Shown here one piece after another: positions 34,119 to 43,710 of a stretch of 64,000 nucleotides of DNA; position 1 is the stretch's first letter; each line of letters begins with the position of its first letter. Source of the DNA: Terriglobia bacterium (GTDB lineage: Bacteria > Acidobacteriota > Terriglobia > Acidiferrales > UBA7541). The notes beneath the pieces are model-generated. The model saw only the letters and a program-made list of their open reading frames with translations. It was not told where the DNA came from and did no database searches. The stretch is from positions 62,001 to 126,000 of the forward strand of contig JAIQEV010000002.1 of the NCBI GenBank assembly GCA_020073585.1. The letters run 5' to 3'. Made by a program: the position numbers and the translations under genes.

Positions 34119-34380
34119 TGGTGATCCTCCATTGAGTGCATCGGGGGTTGGCTCGCCAACAAATGGCATCCTGTATTGCCGGCGCGGAGCGGAAAGCCGG
34201 TGAAGCCCGAAGGCTCTCCCGAAGCGCGCCGTTCTTGATGAGGAGCAAAAACGTCATGGCCTGGGCTGTGGCGTCTGGTGGTGGCGCGGTCACCAGAGAA
34301 AGCACGATGTGGCGCGGTGAGGTTGGGCCGAGGGTCAGGCGCCGCTGCCGCGCCGGCTTTTGCTTGTGTTCTCATCGGAG
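34119..34380. other. Gap within the transfer array
   Basis: 262 bp with no convincing gene; probably carries the promoter for the 34118-31.8 kb block. Confidence 0.4.
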
Positions 34381-34644
34381 TCAGTCACCCATTCCACAAA
34401 ACAGACGGGCGTACCACGGTCTCGCTGCGAACTCTTCGAGTCGTACTCTCCTGGGCACTGGAGGAAAGAGGTCGGTTACACAGGCGTTCAAGGCTTCCGC
34501 GATGTCGTAAGCCAATAAGAGACCGGGATCGCAGTGCTCGTTTTCGATTGCCTTGATGGTGGCCGTCGTTGCTCCGACGCAGGCGGCCAATTCAGAGGGT
34601 GTGTATCCCTTTTTCTCGCGCAGCGCTGTCAGATGGTTTCTCAT
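34381..34644 (-). CDS. XRE-family HTH regulator inside the transfer operon
   Basis: 87 residues: LREKKGYTPSELAACVGATTATIKAIENEHCDPGLLLAYDIAEALN is a full XRE HTH, followed by a short tail (RPWYARLFCGMG). It is coupled to virB8 through ATGA (34641-34644), so it is made with the secretion genes. It resembles YgzD/Cro-like stand-alone regulators (VTDLFPP). It likely gives feedback control of transfer. Confidence 0.85.
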   Translation of the reverse strand: MRNHLTALREKKGYTPSELAACVGATTATIKAIENEHCDPGLLLAYDIAEALNACVTDLFPPVPRRVRLEEFAARPWYARLFCGMGD

Positions 34645-35312
34645 TTGAACGCCTGGTCCTCGCGGAAATAAGTGATCGCAACTCCCAAAGGGTTGATGGG
34701 GATTAGCTCGTTTGGAACTTTGCTCTTAAAAACGAACACGAAAGTCGCGGTATAAAGATCGCGCTTGAGCTCGCTGTGGTCAGCGGGCGAGTAATAGACC
34801 ATGTAGAAGTCCACGCGGGCCTTGTAGGGCGGTGACTGCATGTCTTCGAGGGCCACTTTCTTCACTTCAATGTCGATCTCAGGGGCGGAGGTATTGGTAA
34901 TGAATTTCTTGATGATATCGTCCTTGCGGTAGGCGTCCAGAATTCCATCCGCGAGCTTGCCGTCGAGGAAATAGAGAGCCTTGGAAAAGTCGTCCTGAAT
35001 CGTGTAGCGGTTGCGTCGGTAATAGAGCGAGCAAAACTGGCTCAGGAAATATTTCGCCTCGGCGTCCTGGGGTTTGTACTCGAAGTGGTGGTAGTTGATG
35101 GCCTCGGCCCGGCCCAGATCGTCGATGCGGATGACGAGGGGCCGGAAGTCTTCGAAGGTTCGGATCGTCTTCAGGTCGAGCACGAGGAGGCCCACGGCAA
35201 TGAGGGAGACGAGAGCGAGAGCAATTTTCAAATAGGTATTGGTCACCATAGGATCGCCATACTGTTCGAGATAGAGCCTCTTGGCATCTTGGAAGCTCGC
35301 GTCCTTGTTCAT
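34641..35312 (-). CDS. virB8: VirB8/TrbF-type inner-membrane protein
   Basis: 223 residues from ATG 35312; the longer frame to 35648 runs inside virB6 and is rejected. One N-terminal membrane helix (LKIALALVSLIAVGLLVL, about 28-45) precedes a periplasmic NTF2-like domain (YFLSQFCSLYYRRNRYTIQDDFSKALYFL and VDFYMVYYSP). It is an assembly factor that links VirB9 and VirB10 to the channel. It overlaps virB6 by four bases. Confidence 0.85.
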   Translation of the reverse strand: MNKDASFQDAKRLYLEQYGDPMVTNTYLKIALALVSLIAVGLLVLDLKTIRTFEDFRPLVIRIDDLGRAEAINYHHFEYKPQDAEAKYFLSQFCSLYYRRNRYTIQDDFSKALYFLDGKLADGILDAYRKDDIIKKFITNTSAPEIDIEVKKVALEDMQSPPYKARVDFYMVYYSPADHSELKRDLYTATFVFVFKSKVPNELIPINPLGVAITYFREDQAFK

Positions 35313-36139
35313 GGGAGAAGCCCTCCCAGGATTGCTGCGGAAGATCCGCCCGAAGTGCCGCTGAAGATGTGGTTCGTGAGCGCGGGAATTTTCAGAAGCG
35401 CATAGATCGAGGCGAGGAAAGTGATAAACAGGACGGGGAACGCTTCTATGAGCTGGACTGTCGAGATCGTGCCCCTGGGCTGCAAGCCCAGGATTCCCAG
35501 GATGAGATTCGCGATGATGTAGACGACTGCCGCCGCAATGACCTGGTAGAAGGCGTATTGGATGAAGCACTTGAACCAGCCCCAGAAAAGCCACTCCAGC
35601 TTGGGCACGATGAAAAACGGAATGAAGATCGGCCCGACGAGGACGCATACGGCCGTGGCGATAAATCCAAAGGCGATGACGACGATGGCGATGGCCTGGG
35701 CTGCCGCAAGCAGGATGATGATGACCGCGTAGATGACTACGCCCAGGATGTCCGTTACGCCCGGCGCGTTCATGCGTGTTTCGAAGTCCGCGATTCTCTC
35801 TTCGACGGTTTGCAGCTCGGTCTGATTGATCCTGTTCGCCAGGAATTGGGACTCGTCCGTGATGAGGTTATGGAAGCCGACGCCGAAGCCCGGAATCGGC
35901 GTGCTGTAGTAGTTCACCATCGTGAAGCCGAAACTGATGGTCAGGAGAAGGCTTGCGAAGTGGTCAAAGTTGAGGAGGTGCCTGCCGCCTGCGGCGGAGA
36001 GGGCTGATTTCACTCCATACCAAACCACAAGGATTGTGGCAAAGGCGCGGAAGAGGTTCTGGCCCATCGCGTCGAAGAAGCCGAGATTCTGCGTGAGGAG
36101 ATTGTTGATGGCCTGGAAGATAAATTGCAGGTAGTCCAT
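35309..36139 (-). CDS. virB6: VirB6/TrbL-type polytopic channel protein
   Basis: 276 residues with about six hydrophobic segments (about 30-45, 63-80, 128-148, 150-180, 190-215, 235-255) and a Gly/Ser-rich C-terminus. ATG 36139. The size and the layout, with a long loop between helix 2 and helix 3 (FHNLITDESQFLANRINQTELQ), fit VirB6/TrbL, the inner-membrane pore component. The position between virB8 and virB5 supports it. Confidence 0.85.
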   Translation of the reverse strand: MDYLQFIFQAINNLLTQNLGFFDAMGQNLFRAFATILVVWYGVKSALSAAGGRHLLNFDHFASLLLTISFGFTMVNYYSTPIPGFGVGFHNLITDESQFLANRINQTELQTVEERIADFETRMNAPGVTDILGVVIYAVIIILLAAAQAIAIVVIAFGFIATAVCVLVGPIFIPFFIVPKLEWLFWGWFKCFIQYAFYQVIAAAVVYIIANLILGILGLQPRGTISTVQLIEAFPVLFITFLASIYALLKIPALTNHIFSGTSGGSSAAILGGLLP

Positions 36140-36183
36140 GGTGATAGCTCCTTCGGCGCGACAGGCAGTTTGAAGTGTTGGGC

Positions 36184-37008
36184 CTACGGCATCCGGAAAC
36201 GCTGAAGCGAATCCGTTAGTGTGCTGGTGACTTGGGCCATGTTGCCGGCGAGACTTGCGCGGCGCGCGATCTCGGCATTGATGGCGTTGGTTGTAGCCTC
36301 GCGCTGCTGCTTGGCCAGGATGGTCTGTTGCTCAAGCAGCGAGGCGAGCAGCTTATTGGAATCTTGGACCGTGCGGAGAGTCAAAACGTTCGCCGCGTTG
36401 ATCTTGTTGAGGACGGACACTTCCGTATTCAGATTGGGATCGCCGGAAAGGGAGTCCTGTTCGAGGTTGGTGATCCGGCTCTCGATGGTCTGGGCATTGC
36501 CACGGATAGAGCCAATGGTGGCCATCGCCGTGGTGTTGGCGCCGTCAGAGAGTTCAACGGATGCATACTGCGACTTGACCCGCTCAAGCTCCTCGGGAGT
36601 CATCCCCGCTAGGGCTGTGGGGTTGTACTGAAGGAGTTGGGTTGTCGCCCGCTGGTAGCCGGTGGTGATGGTAGGAAACTGCCCCGAGTTGATGCCAGTC
36701 ACCCACGTTCCTGTGTTGCTGTAGATGTCCTGGGCGGCCGTGTTTCTCCACTGCGAAAACAGAGCACGGTAGCGGGAAGGCATGTTCTGGATGTTCCGAG
36801 CCATGCGGACGGCAAGGTTGTACTGCGAGACCAGTTGGGTGTAGCTATTCCTGAGTTGAATGAGCTGCTGCTGGAGTTGGAAGTACCGCAGCAGGGCGTT
36901 GTGATAGTTCGTCGGGTCGTAGACGATCCCGCCGAAACCGAATTGCGCGGAAACGGTTCCCGCGCATAGGGTGAGGACCAGCAAAACTGCCAGAACTTTC
37001 TGTTTCAC
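36184..37008 (-). CDS. trbJ: VirB5/TrbJ-type pilus-tip or assembly protein
   Basis: 274 residues from GTG 37008 with GGAGAAGAAG upstream. A signal peptide (about 1-21, ends TVSA) is followed by a long helical coiled-coil body (YFQLQQQLIQLRNSYTQLVSQYN; LLEQQTILAKQQREATTNAINAEIARR), the hallmark of TrbJ/VirB5. It is exported to the periplasm and involved in pilus assembly and mating contacts. Confidence 0.87.
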   Translation of the reverse strand: MKQKVLAVLLVLTLCAGTVSAQFGFGGIVYDPTNYHNALLRYFQLQQQLIQLRNSYTQLVSQYNLAVRMARNIQNMPSRYRALFSQWRNTAAQDIYSNTGTWVTGINSGQFPTITTGYQRATTQLLQYNPTALAGMTPEELERVKSQYASVELSDGANTTAMATIGSIRGNAQTIESRITNLEQDSLSGDPNLNTEVSVLNKINAANVLTLRTVQDSNKLLASLLEQQTILAKQQREATTNAINAEIARRASLAGNMAQVTSTLTDSLQRFRMP

Positions 37009-37053
37009 GCCTTCTTCTCCTTTTCCCGATAACGGGATTTGCTGCCGGGACCT

Positions 37054-38355
37054 TCAGAGGTCCGAGGGGACTTTGTGGTTGTTGTAGTCGGGCAGAGCCA
37101 GGTCGCCCGAAAGGTAGACTTTGACGCGGTGGCCCTCGCGGATCGTCACCGTGGGCATGATGTTCAAGAATTTGTCGAGGATCTGCGCCGAGGATTGCGC
37201 CGCGCTTTGGGCGAACCCTTGGCGCATAACGTCAGTACCCGACGCTGTTAGCGGACCCGCCGTGCCGGCTTGTGCAACGGCTCCGAGAGCGCCAACGGCA
37301 AGCGACACGCCGAAGATGCGGAGATAGTGATTGTTGACCTGATCGCGGAGACCGGTGTCGCCAGTCTGGTTAAGTCCCTTGAATTGGTCGAGACTCAAGG
37401 AATAGCCGTCCGGCATGATTAGGCGGTGGAATAAAACGGCGAGACGCGTCTGGCCAAAGGCGTCCACCTTTTTGGTCTCGCCGAGGACCTTCGACCCTGC
37501 CGGGATGAGAAGGTGCTGGCGGTCATGGGAGTAGATGTCGTTCGTTAAGAGGCATTCGACAGGGCCGGAAAACTGCCCGTCGAGCCGATTGATGAGAACG
37601 GACTCAAGAACCGTTCCTTCGAAGAGGATGTAGGTCTTCCCTGCCGCCGCGGGGGACGTGTTTATCTGCGCGGCGGCAGGGCTGTTTGCCTCCTTTGCTT
37701 GACGGCTGGCTTCGGCTGCGTTCACCGAAGGGTTGCGGGTTTGGGTCGAAGGTACAACATTGGGTTGACTGGCCGAGAGAGGCTGCGAGGGAACGCCAAG
37801 CTGTGCATCTTTTAGCATCTGCGACAAGAGCGCAGCTTCCGTAGAGGTGCTCGCAAGAGATTCCGGTTGCTGAGATTGCGATTCGGGCAGGCCGGGCTGT
37901 GGCGCAGATGGAGCCTTTCGATAGCTCAAGGCAATGTTGGAAGCAAATAGCGACAGGTACTCGCGTTTCCTCCGCTCGGCCTTGATGGGGTCCTCGGTGT
38001 GTTCACCCGATGAATTGCCAGTGGCATAGTTCGGTTGCGCCTGTTGCTGGTCGGGAGATACCGCGCCCAATAGGCGGCTCTGTTGCGCAAGGGCACTCTG
38101 CGCGGCGAGTTGCTCCCGCTGAAGTTCTTGAATCCGATTCTGGAGATCGGCAATCTTGGTCTCGTTGACTTCGGCTGGCAGTGGCTGTTGCACAACAGGC
38201 CCACTTGCCCTGGCAGGGGCCGGCTGTTTCTTGCCTCCCGTCAGCCACATAATCAGGACCATCAGCACGGCAAGTCCCAGGATGATCCACGACTGGACGT
38301 GCTTCGGAAGAAGACCGGGCGGTTGCGGCGCTTTTTCTTGAATTGGCTCGTTCAT
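37054..38355 (-). CDS. virB10: VirB10/TrbI-type core-complex protein
   Basis: 433 residues. One membrane helix (about 22-40), a Pro/Gln-rich periplasmic linker with a coiled coil (IADLQNRIQELQREQLAAQSAL), and the conserved C-terminal TrbI/VirB10 domain (ILFEGTVLESVLINRLDGQFSGPVECLL; HRLIMPDGYSLSLDQFKGLNQTG; IREGHRVKVYL). It spans both membranes and forms the outer-membrane cap with VirB9. ATG 38355. Confidence 0.93.
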   Translation of the reverse strand: MNEPIQEKAPQPPGLLPKHVQSWIILGLAVLMVLIMWLTGGKKQPAPARASGPVVQQPLPAEVNETKIADLQNRIQELQREQLAAQSALAQQSRLLGAVSPDQQQAQPNYATGNSSGEHTEDPIKAERRKREYLSLFASNIALSYRKAPSAPQPGLPESQSQQPESLASTSTEAALLSQMLKDAQLGVPSQPLSASQPNVVPSTQTRNPSVNAAEASRQAKEANSPAAAQINTSPAAAGKTYILFEGTVLESVLINRLDGQFSGPVECLLTNDIYSHDRQHLLIPAGSKVLGETKKVDAFGQTRLAVLFHRLIMPDGYSLSLDQFKGLNQTGDTGLRDQVNNHYLRIFGVSLAVGALGAVAQAGTAGPLTASGTDVMRQGFAQSAAQSSAQILDKFLNIMPTVTIREGHRVKVYLSGDLALPDYNNHKVPSDL

Positions 38356-38393
38356 GTGTTTTCCTCTCGTCCTATTCGTTTCGTTCGTGGTTT

Positions 38394-39230
38394 TCAGTTG
38401 TGCCGCTTGAAGGTCACTTTCTTCTTTCCGACGACAAGGTATCCGTCGTCGATGACCTTCGGAGCGATGTAGACGCTGTTTTCCACCTGGAAGTTGATAA
38501 GGTTCGGCTTGCCGTCTTTGACTTCATAGAGGGCAGGTTTTTCTGGGGCGGCGCACTTGATGTAGGTAAACGCCTCGTCGTGATAGATCATCGAGACGAG
38601 GAAGGGCGCGCGGGCAGCTTTCTTATCCAGTTCATAATCGAACTGGAGCTTCTTCTGGTAGTCGGCTTTGTACTTATTGACCTGCTCGGCCGCGCGCGCA
38701 TCGGCGGCGCGAATCTGGCTGTTCGCCTGAGCGTGAAGAGCCTCCAATTCCTTTTTGTAGGCTTCCGCCTCGCCGGCCCGGACGTAACCTTGCAAGGCGG
38801 TCGCGCCCCCGATGCTCGACTCTTCCTTGGGCTCGACGAACAGCTTGAGGTCAGGTTCGGCGGAGGAATCATTGCTGATCTCCGTTAGCAGAAAGGAATA
38901 GACGCGTCCGGTGGAGGTGATCAGATGAAGGTCGCTGCGAATCCCGGCCTGGGCGGGATGCACGTAGCACAGATTATGCGCCCCGTTGATAATCCAAAAC
39001 TCCTTGTCGCCGGTGGCAAAATCGAGAATTTCCTCGTTTTGCGGCAAGACTATCAGGGTGGAAAAGCGAAGCTTCGCCCGCACAGGAATGATCTCCTGCT
39101 GGGAATACTTCACCGTCCTTGCGCCCCCTGGGTCCGCGAGGACGGGTGTCGCCTCCGTCCAAATGAAGCAGAGGGCTGCCAGAAAGAGACTGACTCTAAG
39201 AACGAACTTCGCTTTCGAGAGAGTTGTCAT
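38394..39230 (-). CDS. virB9: VirB9/TrbG-type outer core protein
   Basis: 278 residues from ATG 39230 with AGGAG upstream; the longer frame to 39458 overlaps other genes. A signal peptide (about 1-32) precedes an N-terminal beta-domain (STLIVLPQNEEILDFATGDKEFWII; NLCYVHPAQAGIRSDLHLITSTGRVYSFLL) and the C-terminal VirB10-binding domain (FTYIKCAA; VENSVYIAPKVIDDGYLVVG). A central charged coiled coil (about 150-195) is longer than usual. Confidence 0.88.
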   Translation of the reverse strand: MTTLSKAKFVLRVSLFLAALCFIWTEATPVLADPGGARTVKYSQQEIIPVRAKLRFSTLIVLPQNEEILDFATGDKEFWIINGAHNLCYVHPAQAGIRSDLHLITSTGRVYSFLLTEISNDSSAEPDLKLFVEPKEESSIGGATALQGYVRAGEAEAYKKELEALHAQANSQIRAADARAAEQVNKYKADYQKKLQFDYELDKKAARAPFLVSMIYHDEAFTYIKCAAPEKPALYEVKDGKPNLINFQVENSVYIAPKVIDDGYLVVGKKKVTFKRHN

Positions 39231-39480
39231 GCTTTTTCTCCTGGATTGAATTTGTTTGTCGATGGGTCCTTGGAAACAACCAGAAAGTGGGCATTGAGAA
39301 CGGCTCCAGCCAAAAAGGTCCGCATACCATCGCAAAGATGCATGAGGCCAGAGCCAGGAAGGTGGAAGTGATATACACGGCTGGAATGCGCGCCGCGAGA
39401 AACGTAAAGATGAGGAACATGGCAACCGCAGCAGGCACGGCAAACATCCAAATCGCAAAACACACGATAAGTGTTTTCAT
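39196..39480 (-). CDS. Small membrane protein between virB4 and virB9
   Basis: 94 residues, coupled to virB4 by ATGA at 39477-39480. It has two long hydrophobic helices (about 3-27 and 32-55) and a polar tail. Its 3' end overlaps virB9 by 35 bases in another frame. The position would suit a VirB7-like or entry-exclusion protein, but there is no lipobox and no family match that I can see. Confidence 0.6.
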   Translation of the reverse strand: MKTLIVCFAIWMFAVPAAVAMFLIFTFLAARIPAVYITSTFLALASCIFAMVCGPFWLEPFSMPTFWLFPRTHRQTNSIQEKKHDNSLESEVRS

Positions 39481-41924
39481 CGCGGCGTCTCCGCCAGCAC
39501 TTCGAGACCCCGTTCGAAGCCGTAGGTGTCAAAAGCCTCTTTGCGCTTCTTGTTGTCGTAGGGGTCGTTGGTGTAGAGCCAGTAGCTTTTGGCGTCCACG
39601 GTGAGATTCGCGACCTTACCAAGTTCGGGCGTTTTGATGAGGAATTGCTGCTTGGGGACGAGGCCCGAGATCAGTTCCACTTCGTTTTCATTCAAGTGGA
39701 ACTGGCGCCGGTAGAGGTCGCGGTCCATATCAGGGTTGGCAAGAAAAATCTTCGTGGCGCAGCTTTCGATGATGACGTCGAGGATGTCGGAGCGCTTGAG
39801 TTCGTCGAGCGACTGCGTCGATAAAACCATGGCGGCGTTGTGCTTCCGCCAGGTTTTGAGGGCCTCGACGACGTAGCGCTGGATGCTGGGGTTCTTGAGA
39901 AAGACCCAGGCCTCGTCGATGAAGAATGCTTTGAAGACCGAGGTGATCTGCCGGTCGGCGATGACTGCATTGGCGCGGTGCAGGATGTAGAAGAGCAGCG
40001 GTTCGAGAAGTTCCGGGTACTGGCTCATCCGCTGGAAGTCGAAGCACTGGAAGCGGGAAAACGAGATCATGTCCTCGGCATTGTCGAAGAGGAATCCGAA
40101 CTGTCCGCCGCGCGTCCATTTGGCAAGGCGGCTGCCGAGGTCATGCCCGAGTGTGTTCGCGAGCACGCCCAGGGTGCGCAGCGCAGGGTCAATGGCGTAG
40201 AGATTTTCGATCTGGTGGTAGAGGTCGCGCTCGATGGCGGGGTCGAGTTCCCCGGCCCTCGTTCCCTGGATCAGGACCTTCAGGAAGAGAGCCAGGAAGT
40301 CGAGGTTTTCCTTGGTCGGCGGGAGCGAAAACGGGTTGATTTGGAAATCCGATGATTCGAGGCCCACGCGGACGTAGGAGCCTCCAAAGAGCTGCGTCAG
40401 GCTCTCGAAGCTCCCGCCCAGGTCGAAGATGAAGGTGTGCGGGTCATACTTCTGGAGATTCGTGATGAGGAAATTGAGCAGGAACGATTTTCCCGCGCCC
40501 GTCCGGCCCAGGATCATGGTGTGGGCCACATCGCGATAGTGAAGGTTCAGGAAGTACGGCGTGTGGTGGTTGGTCTCCAGCACCGCCAGATATTCCTGCC
40601 GGAGATGGCGGTTGCGCGGCTCGCCACCGTCGAGGGTGAAGAGAAACGAGAAGTCCGCGTAGTTGGTGTTGAGCAGATACAGATAACGCAGGTTGAAGGC
40701 GTGGTTGCCGGGCACCGCGGCGAGGAACGCGTTCAGGAGGTTGTAGTTCTCTTCGTAAAGCTGGGCGTCGTGGACGCTGAAGACTTTATAGAACTCGGCG
40801 CAGGCGCGGTCCACCTTGGCCAGGTCGAGGTCATGGATCACGACGGTCAGTGAAAACTGGCCGAAGTAGTTTCCGTGCAACTCGATCTCCTTGATGCTTT
40901 CGCCCAGTTCCCGAACCTGCGACTCCTTCGAATCGTCGAGCAGCACATCCTGCGCGGGAGCGTCATTCATATTGACCTGAGTGAAAAATGACCGCTTGGT
41001 GTTATGGAAGTGGCGGCGCTTCATCTGAATGGCGCGCCGGGTCTTGCCAGAATCTTCCCGCTTCCATTCGGTCACGACGGTATAGCTGGCCTCGACTTCG
41101 AGCAGGCGCTTGAAGACCAGAGGCCAGCTTCGCGAGGAAGGCTCCTTGAGGGTCAGCACCTTGACGTAGTAATTGTCCACACGGAGATGGCCGCGATGGC
41201 ATTCGAGATGGGATTCGCAGAGGTAGTAATCGAGAAAGGTGTCGTGTTTGAGCCGGGCGAGTTCAAGTTTGTCGGGATGGAAGTTGAGGGTCTTCTTGAG
41301 GACGCGGAAGGCTTCCTGCTTACCGAGAAGGCGCACGGGCAGGAAATCGCTGACCTGGAGGATAAAGCTTCGCACCTTTAGAAGAAGAGTCTCTGCGGCC
41401 CTGTCGATTTCCTGCCCAAGTACAACGGTTTGTTTGTTCACGAAGAAAAGCGCCCACAACGCGGCGAGGGCTTTCCTGGGATTCTTCGGAAACTCCGCAA
41501 GGGCGGTTCCCAGCGTGTGTTGAATCCTCGGCCCCTTGTAGAGGATCACGTAGTAGAGGGAGAGGGAGAAGAGCGAGTCCGCTTTCTTGCCCAGGTAGGC
41601 GATACGGTTGCAGATGGCTGTGTCCACGACCGGGTTGCCGTAGAGTTTGTAGGGAATGGTCTCGTTGTTGCGTTTGAAGAGGTACTGGTAGACGCGATAG
41701 TCGTCGCCAAAGAGTTTCAGGGCTGATTCGAGGCGCTTGGTCAGTCCATCAATGGCTGCTCCATCGAGACACTCGTAGTCCACGCCGCGAACTTCGAGGA
41801 TGACACCGGCTTCCCCTGTTTTCGTGAGAAACACTTCAGGGCCGATGAAGCCGTAGAGGTTCACCATCTCGTTGAGCGAGCCAGTCTCCTCGTAGTTCTT
41901 GAAGATGCGTTTAAGACTGAGCAT
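39477..41924 (-). CDS. virB4: VirB4/TrbE-type secretion ATPase
   Basis: 815 residues. The N-terminal VirB4 domain (FGDDYRVYQYLFKRNN; LYYVILYKGPR) is followed by the RecA-like motor: Walker A GRTGAGKS (473-480), Walker B AFFIDEAWVFL, and the later STQSLDEL motif. It is the largest energy-supplying ATPase of the channel and binds VirB3. ATG 41924, overlapping virB3 by 14 bases. Confidence 0.95.
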   Translation of the reverse strand: MLSLKRIFKNYEETGSLNEMVNLYGFIGPEVFLTKTGEAGVILEVRGVDYECLDGAAIDGLTKRLESALKLFGDDYRVYQYLFKRNNETIPYKLYGNPVVDTAICNRIAYLGKKADSLFSLSLYYVILYKGPRIQHTLGTALAEFPKNPRKALAALWALFFVNKQTVVLGQEIDRAAETLLLKVRSFILQVSDFLPVRLLGKQEAFRVLKKTLNFHPDKLELARLKHDTFLDYYLCESHLECHRGHLRVDNYYVKVLTLKEPSSRSWPLVFKRLLEVEASYTVVTEWKREDSGKTRRAIQMKRRHFHNTKRSFFTQVNMNDAPAQDVLLDDSKESQVRELGESIKEIELHGNYFGQFSLTVVIHDLDLAKVDRACAEFYKVFSVHDAQLYEENYNLLNAFLAAVPGNHAFNLRYLYLLNTNYADFSFLFTLDGGEPRNRHLRQEYLAVLETNHHTPYFLNLHYRDVAHTMILGRTGAGKSFLLNFLITNLQKYDPHTFIFDLGGSFESLTQLFGGSYVRVGLESSDFQINPFSLPPTKENLDFLALFLKVLIQGTRAGELDPAIERDLYHQIENLYAIDPALRTLGVLANTLGHDLGSRLAKWTRGGQFGFLFDNAEDMISFSRFQCFDFQRMSQYPELLEPLLFYILHRANAVIADRQITSVFKAFFIDEAWVFLKNPSIQRYVVEALKTWRKHNAAMVLSTQSLDELKRSDILDVIIESCATKIFLANPDMDRDLYRRQFHLNENEVELISGLVPKQQFLIKTPELGKVANLTVDAKSYWLYTNDPYDNKKRKEAFDTYGFERGLEVLAETPR

Positions 41925-42216
41925 GGCCTTCCTTGCGAACGACGATGGGGGTGAACTTCATCGGGTCGTATTGGGTGCGCAGTTTGGGCGACGTGAGCAG
42001 GATGCGGAGGATCTGCGGGTCTGTTTCGGTGGCCCACCGCGCAAAGAAGTAGAGCAACAGAAACATCAGGACCCCGCCAAGCAAGCTATCCAGGAGGTTG
42101 AACGTCCCTGCGCCGACGCACATGGCGAAGAAGAAAAGCTTCCTCTCCGCCCCGAGAATCGTCAGAGGCCGCGAAATCGACCTATAAACTGGGTTCACTC
42201 GCCTGCCGTTTGCCAT
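41911..42216 (-). CDS. virB3: VirB3/TrbD-type membrane protein
   Basis: 101 residues. NPVYRSISRPLTILGAERKLFFFAMCVGAG is the conserved VirB3/TrbD start with its first helix; a second helix (about 42-60) and the C-terminal PQILRILLTSPKLRTQYDP follow. It overlaps virB4, its known partner. Confidence 0.9.
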   Translation of the reverse strand: MANGRRVNPVYRSISRPLTILGAERKLFFFAMCVGAGTFNLLDSLLGGVLMFLLLYFFARWATETDPQILRILLTSPKLRTQYDPMKFTPIVVRKEGHAQS

Positions 42217-42254
42217 GGCGCGCTCCTGTCAGAAGGTTTGGCCTGACGCTCGCC

Positions 42255-42572
42255 TCACGGAAAAAGCCAGGCCATGAAGTTGACGGCGGCGATGGCCATG
42301 CCAACCCCGAAGAGAACACCGGCGAGCACTCGCTTCGACCCGCCTTCTCCAAAGGCGAACGTGAGGCCGGATACCACGATTGCGACCAGGGAAAGGCCGC
42401 GGGCGATGGTGCTGGTGAACGCCTGCTGCAGGACGTTAACCGCGTTCTCCCAAGGGGAGTTTCCTGTCGCCTGGGCAAAAGCGGGTGCCGCGAGCAGCAG
42501 TCCCGTCGCGGCGACGATCAGTTGCCGGAATGCGTTCTTAAAGCGAAGCGCCTTGTTCCAAAGTGGTCTCAT
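42255..42572 (-). CDS. virB2: VirB2/TrbC-type pilin
   Basis: 105 residues. A long signal segment (about 15-34, cleavage near AFAQA) is followed by two hydrophobic helices separated by a short basic loop (GGSKR), the pilin layout. It is the first gene of the virB array and lies downstream of the divergent promoter region. Confidence 0.9.
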   Translation of the reverse strand: MRPLWNKALRFKNAFRQLIVAATGLLLAAPAFAQATGNSPWENAVNVLQQAFTSTIARGLSLVAIVVSGLTFAFGEGGSKRVLAGVLFGVGMAIAAVNFMAWLFP

Positions 42573-43014
42573 TGCTGGTTATCTCCTTTGTTCGCGTAAT
42601 CGCGTTTCGATTAGTTGCGGAGAGTTCTCGCCAAAGGTCTTGCCCCCAGAAGAGGCCGAGACGCGGGAAGGCAGAACCGTGTCCCTGCTTTAAACTGCTT
42701 GGCCGGTGCCAAGACACACTTGGAGCATTAGCTCCATGCAGTAGGTTTCTACCTTCGCGTCCGGCGCGTCGTCCCTCGGCCGTCCACGACTGCCGGCGGT
42801 TTACCCGGCTGAATCGGTTCCGCCAAGCCCCCAGGGGAACATTCGGCGAGAACTCCCCTCATATATAAAGAGGCTTTGAGAAAGGAAAAAGTAAGAAACA
42901 ATCTTTATTAGAAGAATGCAGGGGTGGCTTTGCCATGCTATTGACATCGCAAGCAACCCAATGGCAGGCTTTGCATACCCATTCCATCGGGCGGGCCGTA
43001 TATACGAGGAGCCA
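42573..43014. promoter_or_regulatory. Divergent control region between the virB array and the sigma-factor gene
   Basis: 442 bp without a convincing gene. It should hold promoters for virB2 leftward and the sigma-like gene rightward. TTGACA occurs near 42944, and GGCTTTGC is repeated at about 42926 and 42972. An in-frame ATG at 42916 exists, but the strong GAGGAG site favours the start at 43015. Confidence 0.5.
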
Positions 43015-43653
43015 ATGGAGAAACCTGACCCCTACGGCGAATGGGTACTCCGCAAGATTCAGCAAGAGGCCGCCGGGAATCCAGGTCCACTCCCAGAAGA
43101 GGTATTAACCGCTGCTAGGGCGGCTTGGCCCCGTGTTGTGGCTCATGCCGCACATGAACTGAAGCAGGAAGGTTCAAATCGAGAATCCGAGGCTCTTGCA
43201 GCAGACATTTGGGAGGCCGTATTGAGGTCTGTCGCCAGGGCGCTTCAGCGGAAGGGCGAGTACGCATCCTCTATCGAAGACTTTGAGTCCTATCTCCTCG
43301 CTGCTTTCCACCACAGGTTTCATAGATTCCTAAAGACAGAGCACGAACGGCGAGAACTGTTTCAATCTGCTTCGGAAGGCCTTGACTTGGATCTAGTTGA
43401 GAGCGCCCAGGACGCGGGGTGGGCCGAAGAACTGGAAGAGGCCATTACGATCAGAGAGATTACTGACCGTATGGATGCCTGGACCAAAAAAGTATGGCAG
43501 GCACGGCAATATGGCTATTCTTGGAAAGAGATTGCATTGTGGCAAGGCGTTAGCGAGCCACAAGCAAAAATGAAATTCCAGTACGGATTGGAGAAGACCC
43601 GCCAGAGCATTGTGCGATTGCTTAAGGGAGCTAAACCGAAGAAGCCCGGTTGA
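43015..43653 (+). CDS. Sigma-70-like (ECF-type) factor
   Basis: 212 residues from ATG 43015 (GAGGAG upstream). The region-2-like part (AADIWEAVLRSVARAL; DFESYLLAAFHHRFHRFLKTEHERR) and the region-4 HTH (ITDRMDAWTKKVWQARQYGYSWKEIALWQGVSEPQAKMKFQYGLEKTRQSI) are visible, though region 2 is diverged. It is followed by a zinc anti-sigma gene 57 bp on and faces the virB array, so it is likely the activator of transfer genes. It could also be a sigma-like regulator that does not bind core polymerase. Confidence 0.72.
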   Translation: MEKPDPYGEWVLRKIQQEAAGNPGPLPEEVLTAARAAWPRVVAHAAHELKQEGSNRESEALAADIWEAVLRSVARALQRKGEYASSIEDFESYLLAAFHHRFHRFLKTEHERRELFQSASEGLDLDLVESAQDAGWAEELEEAITIREITDRMDAWTKKVWQARQYGYSWKEIALWQGVSEPQAKMKFQYGLEKTRQSIVRLLKGAKPKKPG

Positions 43654-43710
43654 GGCCGGCTGGGTGTATCTTGTCACTGAAGGCGGAGAAAGCTGCCAAG
43701 GGAGGCGGAT

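Noticed and set aside
34641-35648. Extended N-terminus of VirB8
   Set aside because: The first 112 residues overlap virB6 in another frame and have no VirB8 features; ATG 35312 with the ATGA junction is preferred.
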